Below are positions 49,109 to 57,293 of a DNA stretch of 64,000 nucleotides, piece by piece. Each line of letters opens with the position of its first letter. The first letter of the stretch is position 1. The stretch is from Sphingobacteriales bacterium 44-61 (GTDB lineage: Bacteria; Bacteroidota; Bacteroidia; Chitinophagales; Chitinophagaceae). The stretch covers positions 1-64,000 of the forward strand of contig MKTW01000003.1 in assembly GCA_001898405.1 (NCBI GenBank), read 5' to 3'. The translations under genes and the position numbers were made by a program. Below the pieces are notes generated by a model. That model was not told where the DNA came from, did no database searches, and worked only from the letters and a program-made list of their open reading frames with translations.

Positions 49109-49918
49109 TTATTGCTGCTGCAGCGGCATTCCTACGGTATCAACAATCACCGGTTTCTCCTTTTGCAGCTTGATATCGATCATCTGGCCTGAGCGGATAT
49201 AACGGAATTTATGTTCTTCATCATATCTTTCCGGACGCTGCCAGTAAATATAAGCATTGCAGGAATCTTCAATTCCATCAGCGATCACTGACCCGATAGA
49301 GATGCCTTGTGCTTCTGCAAGGGTTTGAGCTTCGCAATACGTTAACCCGATCAGTACAGGTACAGGGAATTGCCTGTCTCCTACTCCATCACCCAATACC
49401 AGGGAGATGACGCTGCCCATTCTTATTTTATCGCCGGGACGGATGATATTGCCACTATAGCGTTGCTCCAGCACCGCGTTCTTGGCAAAATCAGGGCGGA
49501 AGGTTGTATCACCTACCCGCAGGTTGGCATTTTTTAAAGCCATTTCTGCACTGCGGTAACTATAACCGATCAGGTTGGGCATTTCCACCATGGGTGGCAC
49601 AGCACGGTTAATGGTGAGATATACGGTGCGGTTCACTTTTACCAGTTCATCAGACTCAGGGATCTGCTTCAATACCGATAAGGGTTTGGCTGTATCAATA
49701 TAAAGCGAATCCTGCACCACCACTTCAAAACCTGCTTTTTCCAGTATATTCTTTGCATCCTCATATCCTTTGCCCTGTACCAGCGGCACAGCCTTGGCCT
49801 GGTTATGATGAGTAAGCCAGTTGAGCGAAAAGATAAAAATGAAAAAAATGATCAGCGCAATAACTATTGCAGCCAGGATATTGGCCCATAAAGGGCGATG
49901 GGTGATGAATTTAAACAT
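49109..49918 (-). CDS. Membrane-anchored PASTA-domain protein
   Basis: 269 residues. A short cytoplasmic start, one membrane helix (about 13-34; LWANILAAIVIALIIFFIFIF) and three PASTA-like units follow (about 40-110, 111-180, 181-250). Each unit has the V or M then P-x-L or N-L-x-G-x-S or Y pattern (VPLVQGKGYEDAKNIL, MPNLIGYSYRSAEMAL, VPVLIGLTYCEAQTL). PASTA domains bind peptidoglycan stems. There is no kinase or penicillin-binding domain. It lies 40 bases after ddl in the same operon, so a role near the new cell wall is likely. Confidence 0.87.
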   Translation of the reverse strand: MFKFITHRPLWANILAAIVIALIIFFIFIFSLNWLTHHNQAKAVPLVQGKGYEDAKNILEKAGFEVVVQDSLYIDTAKPLSVLKQIPESDELVKVNRTVYLTINRAVPPMVEMPNLIGYSYRSAEMALKNANLRVGDTTFRPDFAKNAVLEQRYSGNIIRPGDKIRMGSVISLVLGDGVGDRQFPVPVLIGLTYCEAQTLAEAQGISIGSVIADGIEDSCNAYIYWQRPERYDEEHKFRYIRSGQMIDIKLQKEKPVIVDTVGMPLQQQ

Positions 49919-49958
49919 TACTGGATCTTGGGGGTTTATGCATGAACGCTGATGCAGG

Positions 49959-50951
49959 TCAATTTATTAGTGCCTCCTCTGTAAGTTTAGTATAAAATTC
50001 TGTAAGGCTCCAGCCCATAGCTTTAACCTGCTGCGGCACTATACTGGCCTCACTTTGTCCCGGAATGGTATTTATTTCCAGCATAAATGGCCGCTGGCTT
50101 TCTTCATTATAAATGAAATCTATCCGGACCACGCTCTTGCAATTGAATACCGTATATATTTTACGTGCGGCTTCCCTGATCTTATCGGCAATGGCTTCAT
50201 CAACTACGGCCGGAGTGGTTTCTGTTGATTTACCCTGGTATTTCGCTTCAAAATCGAAGAATTCCTTACTGTCATGCGCTTTCACTTCTGTGATCGGCAG
50301 CACAATGATATTGCCTTTTGTTTTAAAAACACCTACAGTGAATTCACGGCCCTGGATCATTTCTTCCACCAGCACCTGGTTATCTTCTTTAAAGGCTTTT
50401 TCGATAGCCACAGCCAGGTGTTCTGCCTTATCTACCCGGCTCATGCCGATGCTTGAGCCGCCATTATTGGGCTTTACGAATACAGGCAACTTTAACTTAT
50501 CAGCCACTTCGCTGGCAGGTAAAGGTGAGTGCTTGAAAAGATGTATGGAATTAGCTACAGCAATGCCGGCCATTCTGGCCACGGCCACTGTATATCTTTT
50601 ATTGAAGGTGATGGCAGAAGTAGCCGCATCACAACTGGTATAAGGTATATTCAGCACATCAAAATATCCCTGGAGCTTGCCATCTTCACCGGGTGTGCCG
50701 TGCATGCCAATGAATACAGCATCGAAAGTGATCTTCTGACCGTTTACCTGCAGGGAAAAATCATTTTTGTCAACAACAATTTTCTGGCCGTCAGCTGCTT
50801 CATAAAACCAACCTTCGGGGTTGATATCTATCTGATAAACATCAAATAGTTGCCTGTCGAGATGATTATTGATGGTAACAGCGCTTTTATAGGATATTAC
50901 TGCTTCGCCTGAATATCCGCCTGTTACCAGGGCTATTTTTTTCTTCTTCAT
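49959..50951 (-). CDS. ddl: D-alanine-D-alanine ligase
   Basis: 330 residues from the ATG at 50951; an ATG five codons earlier is possible. ATP-grasp enzyme: KIALVTGGYSGE at the start, GTPGEDGKLQGYFDVLNIPYTSCD, PVFVKPNNGGSSIGMSRV, VEEMIQGREFTVGVF and the metal ligands in FMLEINTIPGQSEASIVPQ. It joins two D-alanines for peptidoglycan. It heads the operon with PASTA and rhodanese genes. Two TACTTTTG boxes lie upstream. Confidence 0.97.
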   Translation of the reverse strand: MKKKKIALVTGGYSGEAVISYKSAVTINNHLDRQLFDVYQIDINPEGWFYEAADGQKIVVDKNDFSLQVNGQKITFDAVFIGMHGTPGEDGKLQGYFDVLNIPYTSCDAATSAITFNKRYTVAVARMAGIAVANSIHLFKHSPLPASEVADKLKLPVFVKPNNGGSSIGMSRVDKAEHLAVAIEKAFKEDNQVLVEEMIQGREFTVGVFKTKGNIIVLPITEVKAHDSKEFFDFEAKYQGKSTETTPAVVDEAIADKIREAARKIYTVFNCKSVVRIDFIYNEESQRPFMLEINTIPGQSEASIVPQQVKAMGWSLTEFYTKLTEEALIN

Positions 50952-50968
50952 TATGAATTGATTCAATT

Positions 50969-50990
50969 CAAAAGTAGAAATTCAAAAGTA
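50969..50990 (-). promoter_or_regulatory. Two candidate -7 boxes of ddl
   Basis: TACTTTTG occurs twice on the minus strand (50969-50976 and 50983-50990), 14 bases apart. The first is 17 bases before the ATG at 50951. Confidence 0.45.
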
Positions 50991-51207
50991 AAAAACCCCT
51001 TAAAAGCAGTTTTACTTTCGAATTTTGATTTTTGCCTTTTGCATTGAAAAATTAAATAAGAAAGGTGAAGGCCGTTTCTCCTTCACCTTTTTACGACGGG
51101 AAATATCACCCGCCAAAGTGTAGCAGACTGGCTGCTTTATTAGGTATTTCTAAGATAGAAAAAAAATCAGGCCTGGCTTGCGTTCCGGCCGGTTTTTTAT
51201 ACACATT

Positions 51208-51555
51208 TCAGATATGCAGCTTTTCTTTTTTCGCCATCAGTTCTTCCACTGTTTCCTGGTACATATCGTCGGGCACGCAGCAATCGACCGGGCAAACGGC
51301 CGCGCATTGGGGCTCTTCATGAAAACCCTGGCACTCGGTACATTTATTGGGTGTAATGTAATAAGTATCAACGCTCAACGGTTCGTTTTTCTGGTCAGCG
51401 CTTACTACGGTACCGTCCAGCAGGGTGAATGATCCCTTTACAGAAGTGCCGTCCGCAATCGCCCATTCCACGCCGCCCTCATAGATAGCATTGTTAGGGC
51501 ATTCCGGTTCACAAGCCCCGCAGTTTATACATTCATCTGTGATCTTAATAGCCAT
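51208..51555 (-). CDS. 4Fe-4S ferredoxin
   Basis: 115 residues from the ATG at 51555. Two clusters are suggested: [12 protein letters not shown] (residues 9-20) binds the first; the second follows the insert ([21 protein letters not shown]). The long insert between the clusters, and a short Asp/Glu/Lys-rich tail, match ferredoxins of the YfhL/Alvin type. It transfers electrons; the partner may be the divergent acyl-CoA reductase or another enzyme. Confidence 0.92.
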   Translation of the reverse strand: MAIKITDECINCGACEPECPNNAIYEGGVEWAIADGTSVKGSFTLLDGTVVSADQKNEPLSVDTYYITPNKCTECQGFHEEPQCAAVCPVDCCVPDDMYQETVEELMAKKEKLHI

Positions 51556-51581
51556 ACAATTATGATTAAATGAGTAGAAGT

Positions 51582-51589
51582 TATTTTTG
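51582..51589 (+). promoter_or_regulatory. -7 box of the acyl-CoA reductase gene
   Basis: TATTTTTG, 23 bases upstream of the ATG at 51613. Only 5 bases separate it from the opposing ferredoxin box. Confidence 0.55.
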
Positions 51590-51594
51590 TGTGA

Positions 51595-51602
51595 CAAAAA
51601 TA
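51595..51602 (-). promoter_or_regulatory. -7 box of the ferredoxin gene
   Basis: TATTTTTG on the minus strand, 39 bases upstream of the ATG at 51555. It faces the acyl-CoA reductase box, so the two promoters overlap. Confidence 0.55.
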
Positions 51603-51612
51603 CTCATTACGA

Positions 51613-52611
51613 ATGAATTTACAACAAAGGACAGGACTGCTTGATCAACTTGGACAATACATTCTTTCGGATAATGCTGAATGGCAGGCCATCAAAGAAA
51701 GGGCTGCCCGGGAAAACGGGTGGTTCACTCCCGAATTCATCGAATTATCTACCCGGCAAGTGGCCCGCTCCTTTCTTCAAAAGGAGATCCTGGAGAAATG
51801 GACAGCTTCTTATCAGCTGCCGGCCGAAAACCCTGATCCCAAAACAGTCGGCATTGTAATGGCCGGAAATATTCCCCTGGTAGGCTTTCATGACCTGCTT
51901 TGCGTTTTCATCAGCGGGCATAAAGCCATGGTCAAAACCTCTTCCAAAGACCATATCCTGCTTCCCCACCTTGTAGGGAAAATGACAGAATGGGATGCTG
52001 CTGTTGCCAATGCTATTGTATTTGCAGAGCGCCTCAGCGGCTGCGATGCCTATATTGCTACGGGCAGTAATAACTCTGCTGGTTATTTTGACTACTATTT
52101 CAAAAAATATCCGCATATCATCCGCCGCAACCGCACTTCTGTGGCGGTACTTACCGGAAAGGAATCTACTGCAGAACTTGAACAGCTGGCTGATGACGTA
52201 TATGCTTATTTCGGGTTGGGCTGCCGTAACGTGACCAAACTGTATGTGCCGGAAGAATATGATTTTACTCCACTCCTGAACGTCTTTAAAAAATATAACT
52301 ACCTCTCCGATCATCATAAATACAAAAACAACTACGATTATAACCTGGCCCTTCACCTGCTTAATAAGAAATATTACATGAGTAATGAATCGATTTTATT
52401 AGTAGAAGAGGCTTCTCCTTTCTCCCCTATCAGCCAGTTGAACTATGAATATTACAAAGGGAAAAATGAACTGGCATCCTCCCTACAGGGAAATGAGAGC
52501 CTGCAATGTATCGTAGGGCAGGATTATACACCGTTTGGCAGTGCGCAATACCCAGCCATTAATGATTATGCGGATGGAGTGGATACTATGAAGTTTTTGG
52601 TTGATCTTTAA
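51613..52611 (+). CDS. Acyl-CoA reductase (LuxC-like)
   Basis: 332 residues. The family segment VGIVMAGNIPLVGFHDLLCVFISGHKA (with the nucleotide and CoA-site Gly and His), then IATGSNNSAGYFDYYFKKYPHIIRRNRTS and YFGLGCRNVTKLYVPE, where Cys in LGC is the likely catalytic nucleophile. It reduces an acyl-CoA or acyl-thioester to the aldehyde with NAD(P)H. The natural substrate in Bacteroidota is unclear. It is divergent from a ferredoxin with promoters that face each other. Confidence 0.88.
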   Translation: MNLQQRTGLLDQLGQYILSDNAEWQAIKERAARENGWFTPEFIELSTRQVARSFLQKEILEKWTASYQLPAENPDPKTVGIVMAGNIPLVGFHDLLCVFISGHKAMVKTSSKDHILLPHLVGKMTEWDAAVANAIVFAERLSGCDAYIATGSNNSAGYFDYYFKKYPHIIRRNRTSVAVLTGKESTAELEQLADDVYAYFGLGCRNVTKLYVPEEYDFTPLLNVFKKYNYLSDHHKYKNNYDYNLALHLLNKKYYMSNESILLVEEASPFSPISQLNYEYYKGKNELASSLQGNESLQCIVGQDYTPFGSAQYPAINDYADGVDTMKFLVDL

Positions 52612-52622
52612 TTAACAGGAGA

Positions 52623-52687
52623 GTATCGCCCGGCACGTAAAGAGCGCCACGTCACGTCCCTGGGCCTCCTTTGCCCCCTGGCGATAC
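52623..52687. repeat. Structured intergenic element after the acyl-CoA reductase
   Basis: GTATCGCC (52623-52630) and GGCGATAC (52680-52687) bound a GC-rich block unlike the AT-rich DNA around it. Inside, CACGT recurs and GGGC can pair with GCCC. It begins 11 bases after the stop. It may be a terminator or a REP-like element. The remaining 52688-52901 is AT-rich, with no certain promoter. Confidence 0.5.
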
Positions 52688-52901
52688 CTTCCCCGCCTCT
52701 ATTCTTTTTCTGCCCAATTGTTAATAAATTTGTAGGGAAGTACGAAGCCCTTAGTAAATGATTTGTTAAACTAAACCACTGGAAAAGAATTAGGAGTGAC
52801 AGTTTGTTACTTTGTATAAGCAAAGGCATACTATTTGAAAATACAGATAACAGAATAGCTAAGCTGAGCAACATCTTACACAAAAAAAATTGAAAAAGAA
52901 T

Positions 52902-54443
52902 ATGAAATGGAAACAACTCTTGTTGGTGGTAGCAGTCAGCGCTTCATCAGCCGTTGGCAGTGTTTGGGTCTATGGTAAAATTAACAAGCCTAAATCTGCC
53001 CTCGTAGTGGCAGCAGACGGCAAGCTCCCTGTCAATTATGCAGGCTTCAATGAAAATATTGCCGGAGCTCCTGCAGATCCGATTGATTTCACCAAAGCAG
53101 CCAGTGCTGCTGTACCTGCGGTGGTACACATCAAAACAAAAATAGCCGCAAAAAAAATAAGCAATAGCCTCCGCGGAGGCCAGGGCAATTCAATGGATGA
53201 TTTCTTTGACCAGTTCTTCTTTGGCCCGGGTGGTGGCAACATGATCCAGCCTGAGCAAAGGGCTTCCGGCAGTGGCGTGCTGCTGAGCGAAGACGGATAC
53301 ATCGTTACCAATAACCACGTGGTATCCGATGGAAGAGAAGGTGTGGCAGAAGAGATCACCGTTACTTTAAGCAATAAAAAATCTTATCCTGCCAAGGTCA
53401 TCGGCCGCGATGCCAGCACCGATCTGGCCGTACTGAAGATCGATGCTACCGGTCTTCCCTATATGATCTATGGCAATTCAGACAATGTAAAACTGGGCCA
53501 GTGGGTTCTGGCAGTTGGTTATCCTTTAACACTGGAAACAACTGTAACCGCAGGTATTGTTAGCGCCAAAAGCCGCACGATCGGTATCAACAGCCGCCAG
53601 AGCAACTCACCAGTTGAATCATTCATTCAAACAGATGCAGCGATCAACCAGGGTAATAGCGGTGGTGCACTGATCACTCCGGAAGGACAACTGATCGGTA
53701 TCAACTCTGCTATCCTTGCACCCAATGGCACTTATGCCGGTTATGGTTTTGCCATCCCGGTTAATATCGTGCGCAAAGTGGTAAGCGATCTCATCGAGTT
53801 TGGCGATGTGAAAAGAGGATATCTCGGGATCTCTTACACTTCCAGCCCTTCAGCCAATGAAAGCCTGGTAAAACAAGCCGGCCAGAAAGACGGTCAGGGT
53901 GTGTATGTGCAAACAGCACCTGCTGATGGTGCAGCAGCCGCTGCCGGTCTGAAAAAAGGAGATATCATCACTAAAGTAAATGGCAATTCCGTGTCAAGCG
54001 GCATCGAAATGAGCGGTCATCTTGCAAGCCTGAAACCCGGTGAAAAAGTTCCGGTTACTTATCTCCGCAGCGGAAAAGAATATACAGCAAACGTTACGCT
54101 GAAAGCAACCGCCAGCAAACTGGAAGATATCAGCGCTACAGAAATAGTTGGCGACAGGCTCGGTCTTGAACTGGAAAACCTCGACAGCAAGAAAGCTAAA
54201 GAATATGATATCACAGGAGGTGTGGTTGTTAAGAAGATAAAAGATGGCGGACCATTCAGCGGAACAAGAATGGAGCAGGGCTTTATCATCACTACCGTAA
54301 ACGGACAGGATATCAAGAATGCTGATGAACTGGGCCGCTACCTCGAAAATGGTACCGGCAGAATCAAACTGGAAGGTATTTATCCGGGTTATAACGGTAC
54401 ATACACTTACCAGGTGAAATTGGATGGTGATTCTGATAATTAA
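52902..54443 (+). CDS. HtrA/DegP-type periplasmic serine protease
   Basis: 513 residues from the ATG at 52902; a TTG four codons earlier is possible. A signal or anchor helix (about 5-24) precedes the protease domain with His139 (VTNNHVV), Asp174 (STDLAVL) and Ser253 (NQGNSGGAL). Two PDZ domains follow (about 290-395 and 405-505; KRGYLGISYTSS, LKKGDIITKVNG and LENLDSKKAKEYDITGG). Such proteases remove misfolded envelope proteins. It has its own terminator and is the second trypsin-like protease in the window. Confidence 0.95.
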   Translation: MKWKQLLLVVAVSASSAVGSVWVYGKINKPKSALVVAADGKLPVNYAGFNENIAGAPADPIDFTKAASAAVPAVVHIKTKIAAKKISNSLRGGQGNSMDDFFDQFFFGPGGGNMIQPEQRASGSGVLLSEDGYIVTNNHVVSDGREGVAEEITVTLSNKKSYPAKVIGRDASTDLAVLKIDATGLPYMIYGNSDNVKLGQWVLAVGYPLTLETTVTAGIVSAKSRTIGINSRQSNSPVESFIQTDAAINQGNSGGALITPEGQLIGINSAILAPNGTYAGYGFAIPVNIVRKVVSDLIEFGDVKRGYLGISYTSSPSANESLVKQAGQKDGQGVYVQTAPADGAAAAAGLKKGDIITKVNGNSVSSGIEMSGHLASLKPGEKVPVTYLRSGKEYTANVTLKATASKLEDISATEIVGDRLGLELENLDSKKAKEYDITGGVVVKKIKDGGPFSGTRMEQGFIITTVNGQDIKNADELGRYLENGTGRIKLEGIYPGYNGTYTYQVKLDGDSDN

Positions 54444-54462
54444 TCCATGAATCTATAAATTA

Positions 54463-54492
54463 GAAAGGGCCCCGCAATCACGGGGCCCTTTC
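54463..54492. terminator. Bidirectional terminator between HtrA and amylase genes
   Basis: Perfect 12-bp stem (54463-54474 with 54481-54492, GAAAGGGCCCCG) around CAATCA, followed by TTTTT on the plus strand. Confidence 0.9.
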
Positions 54493-54501
54493 TTTTTATC
54501 A

Positions 54502-55869
54502 TTATTTTTCATACACTTTATACTCCCAGGCTTCCATCGAAAAACTTTTGTCTTTTGTAAAATCATTTGCCGCACCGGTAAATACGTTTTTGAATGCACC
54601 ACTTACCTTATCATCCTCAATAGAAAAATTCAGATTAGGCTCATAAGATAAATTGATCACCACCAGCACTTCCCTGTCGCCGTTCTTTCTTAAATACACA
54701 AAAGCATGCGAATCATCCGAGGTTTTGACACGATGTGTTTGCACAGCAGGATCACCTCCCCGCAATGCAGGATGAGTGGATTTTAAATGCAACAGGGTCT
54801 TGTAAAAATCATGCAATTGATTTTCGCCTGTCCAGGGAATAGGGTCCTTTTCAAAAAAAGCAAGACGTTTGGCCAGCATCGGCAATTCCTGGCCGCTGTA
54901 GATCAGCGGCACACCATTCCAGGTGCAACTGAATACAGCCAGCGCATGAGCCATATTACCATATTTTTCATACTCCGTGCCATTCCAGCTATTCTCATCA
55001 TGATTGGTAGTGAACCAGGCACGCATGGAAGAATCGCCAATAGCGCTGTATTCCTGCAAAAGGGAATAGAGCGAATCAAGCGATTGATGCTCCTGGTAAA
55101 AATGCCGGGTCTGGTGCATCCATTTCCAGGTATAGCTGGCATCGAAAACTTTTCCATATGCAGGGTCCTGCAATTCATCAAACTCTCCCAGCCAGAATAA
55201 AGGTTTCAGTGAATCCACCTGTGGGCGGGCTTCTTCCCAAAAATCCACCTGCACCCAGCTTGCCAGGTCACAGCGGAAACCATCAATATCGGCTTCTTTC
55301 ACCCAGTACTGCATTGCTTCGATCATTGCTTTGCGCAGTGCTGGATTACTGTAGTTCAGTTCAATGATATCATCCATGCCACTCGCTACTTTGAAGTCGT
55401 TGGTAGCAGAATCTTTTTCATAATAATCGGGATGTTCCTTCGTCCACCGGTGATCCCAACCGGTATGATTCGCCACCCAGTCGATGATCACTTTAAAACC
55501 CATATTATGGGCCTGCTTTACGAGGTTGCGGAAATCATCCAGGGTGCCAAACTCGGGATTGATCGCTGTATAATCTGAACAGGCATAGGGGCTGCCCATG
55601 CTTCCTTTTTTGTTTTTCTGTGCAATAGGCGTAATCGGCATAAACCATAAGGTTTCCACGCCCATATCTTTAAGCCGGGGCAATTCTTTGGCAAAAGCAT
55701 TGAACGTTCCTTCCTTGGTATACTGGCGTACGTTCACTTCATAAATATTCGTCGTATGCGCCCATTCCACGGGTCTTTGCTTATCCATTGATCCGGAGTT
55801 TTTTGTTGAAGGTTGATTGCAGCCAAGCAGTGCCGAAAAAGCCAATACTGCCAGTAGTCTGTTTTGCAT
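54502..55869 (-). CDS. GH13 alpha-amylase family lipoprotein
   Basis: 455 residues. A lipoprotein signal (MQNRLLAVLAFSA, lipobox LLGC, Cys16) is followed by the GH13 barrel. The conserved regions are VIDWVANHTG (I), GFRCDLASW (II, nucleophile Asp), LFWLGEFDEL (III, acid/base Glu) and FTTNHDENSW (IV). A short C-terminal beta domain follows. It hydrolyses alpha-glucans at the cell surface or periplasm. The specificity is not readable; no SusCD genes are near. Confidence 0.92.
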   Translation of the reverse strand: MQNRLLAVLAFSALLGCNQPSTKNSGSMDKQRPVEWAHTTNIYEVNVRQYTKEGTFNAFAKELPRLKDMGVETLWFMPITPIAQKNKKGSMGSPYACSDYTAINPEFGTLDDFRNLVKQAHNMGFKVIIDWVANHTGWDHRWTKEHPDYYEKDSATNDFKVASGMDDIIELNYSNPALRKAMIEAMQYWVKEADIDGFRCDLASWVQVDFWEEARPQVDSLKPLFWLGEFDELQDPAYGKVFDASYTWKWMHQTRHFYQEHQSLDSLYSLLQEYSAIGDSSMRAWFTTNHDENSWNGTEYEKYGNMAHALAVFSCTWNGVPLIYSGQELPMLAKRLAFFEKDPIPWTGENQLHDFYKTLLHLKSTHPALRGGDPAVQTHRVKTSDDSHAFVYLRKNGDREVLVVINLSYEPNLNFSIEDDKVSGAFKNVFTGAANDFTKDKSFSMEAWEYKVYEK

Positions 55870-56019
55870 GTCAATCGTTTTGGTGAAACTAGCAACTAAT
55901 TGTTATCTAAGGAAATCTTAATTCAACGCGTGGAAACCCCGGATCGTATATTCTTTAAATTAGTCAGTGAACTAAGTCAGATCCGGCGATGGGCAGTAAG
56001 TGGACTGCCGACTCTTAAT

Positions 56020-56027
56020 TATCTTTG
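56020..56027 (+). promoter_or_regulatory. -7 box 4 bases upstream of ispH
   Basis: TATCTTTG, then CAAC, then the ATG at 56032. It rules out the longer in-frame start at 55900, which lies upstream. Confidence 0.6.
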
Positions 56028-56031
56028 CAAC

Positions 56032-57267
56032 ATGAAAAGCTTCGACGTCCCTATTATTTATCGCAGCCCCCTGATCTCCGCCATTAAAAAAAAGCGGAAG
56101 GAGATGGACAAGCTGAAAAAAGATTTCACCCCTACCCTGCTCGATTTTGGCCCGGTACAGATTCATCTTGCCCGTCACTTCGGCTTTTGCTATGGGGTAG
56201 AAAATGCGATCGAGATTGCTTTCAGAACGGTTGACCAGAATCCGGGCAAACGGATCTTCCTGCTTAGTGAAATGATCCATAACCCACAGGTAAATGCGGA
56301 CCTGCAATCACATGGAATTACATTTTTGCAGGATACTTATGGCAAGCAACTGATCTCTTTTGATGAATTGAAATCAGATGATATCGTGATCATCCCCGCA
56401 TTCGGTACTACATTGGAAATTGAGCAAAGACTGAACGGTATCGGCATTCAAACAGAGAAATACAATACAACCTGTCCTTTTGTAGAAAAAGTATGGAACC
56501 GCAGTGAAGCTATCGCCAAAAAAAATTATACCATCATCATCCATGGCAAACCCGGTCATGAAGAAACAAGGGCCACTTTTTCACATGCTGCCAGTAATGC
56601 CCCTTCTGTGGTGGTAAAAGATATGCAGCAGACCATGGAGCTTGCCGCTTATATCACCGGCGAAAAACCTGCAGGGCAGTTTTATGAAGAGTTCAAAGGG
56701 CAGTATTCCCCCGAATTTGACGCAGAGAAAGATCTGCAGCGGATCGGCGTGGTAAATCAAACCACCATGCTCGCCAGCGATACGCAGGCTATTGCTGATT
56801 ACCTGAAGCAGATCATGATCAGTCATTATCAACTGGAGGAGAAGAATATTGCAGAACGGTTTGCCGATACCAGGGATACGCTTTGCTATGCAACCAACGA
56901 TAATCAGACAGCAGTAGCCGGCATGTTGCAGACTGATGCCGACCTGGCTATTGTAGCAGGAGGATATAATTCATCCAATACCTCCCATCTCGTAGAGTTA
57001 TGTGAAGAGAAACTGCCAACCTATTTTATCAATACAGAAGAAAAAATACTTTCGGCCAAAGAGATCCTGCATTATAACTTCCATACAAAACAGGAAGTTT
57101 TGACGGCTAATTATCTTCCTGCAAAATCTCCTGTTAAGATACTTATCACCAGCGGAGCTTCCTGCCCTGATGCAATTGTGGAAGGGATCATCAATAAGCT
57201 GATCAGCTTTTTTCCTGAAGCAAAGAAGGTGAGCGAACTGTTGAATGAAATGAAAGATGACAAGTAA
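56032..57267 (+). CDS. ispH: 4-hydroxy-3-methylbut-2-enyl diphosphate reductase
   Basis: 411 residues from the ATG at 56032; this long form is common in Bacteroidota (E. coli has 316). The three Fe-S cysteines are visible: Cys53 in ARHFGFCYGVENA, then TTCPFVEKVW and TSGASCPDAIVEG. Active-site EMIHNPQV and TNDNQTA-type segments are also present. It makes IPP and DMAPP in the last step of the MEP pathway. The C-terminal codons and stop overlap a 17-bp inverted repeat. Confidence 0.95.
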   Translation: MKSFDVPIIYRSPLISAIKKKRKEMDKLKKDFTPTLLDFGPVQIHLARHFGFCYGVENAIEIAFRTVDQNPGKRIFLLSEMIHNPQVNADLQSHGITFLQDTYGKQLISFDELKSDDIVIIPAFGTTLEIEQRLNGIGIQTEKYNTTCPFVEKVWNRSEAIAKKNYTIIIHGKPGHEETRATFSHAASNAPSVVVKDMQQTMELAAYITGEKPAGQFYEEFKGQYSPEFDAEKDLQRIGVVNQTTMLASDTQAIADYLKQIMISHYQLEEKNIAERFADTRDTLCYATNDNQTAVAGMLQTDADLAIVAGGYNSSNTSHLVELCEEKLPTYFINTEEKILSAKEILHYNFHTKQEVLTANYLPAKSPVKILITSGASCPDAIVEGIINKLISFFPEAKKVSELLNEMKDDK

Positions 57268-57287
57268 GCCTGTCATCTTTCATTTCA
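57246..57287. terminator. Inverted repeat at the ispH 3' end
   Basis: 17-base perfect arms (57246-57262 and 57271-57287, TGAAATGAAAGATGACA) around the ispH stop codon. It lies between convergent genes and ends 6 bases before the phosphorylase stop, so it may stop both transcripts. Confidence 0.6.
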
Positions 57288-57293
57288 TATTTA

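Noticed and set aside
55900-56031. Earlier in-frame start of ispH
   Set aside because: The TATCTTTG box lies inside this stretch, 4 bases before the ATG at 56032, and the added residues have no family match.
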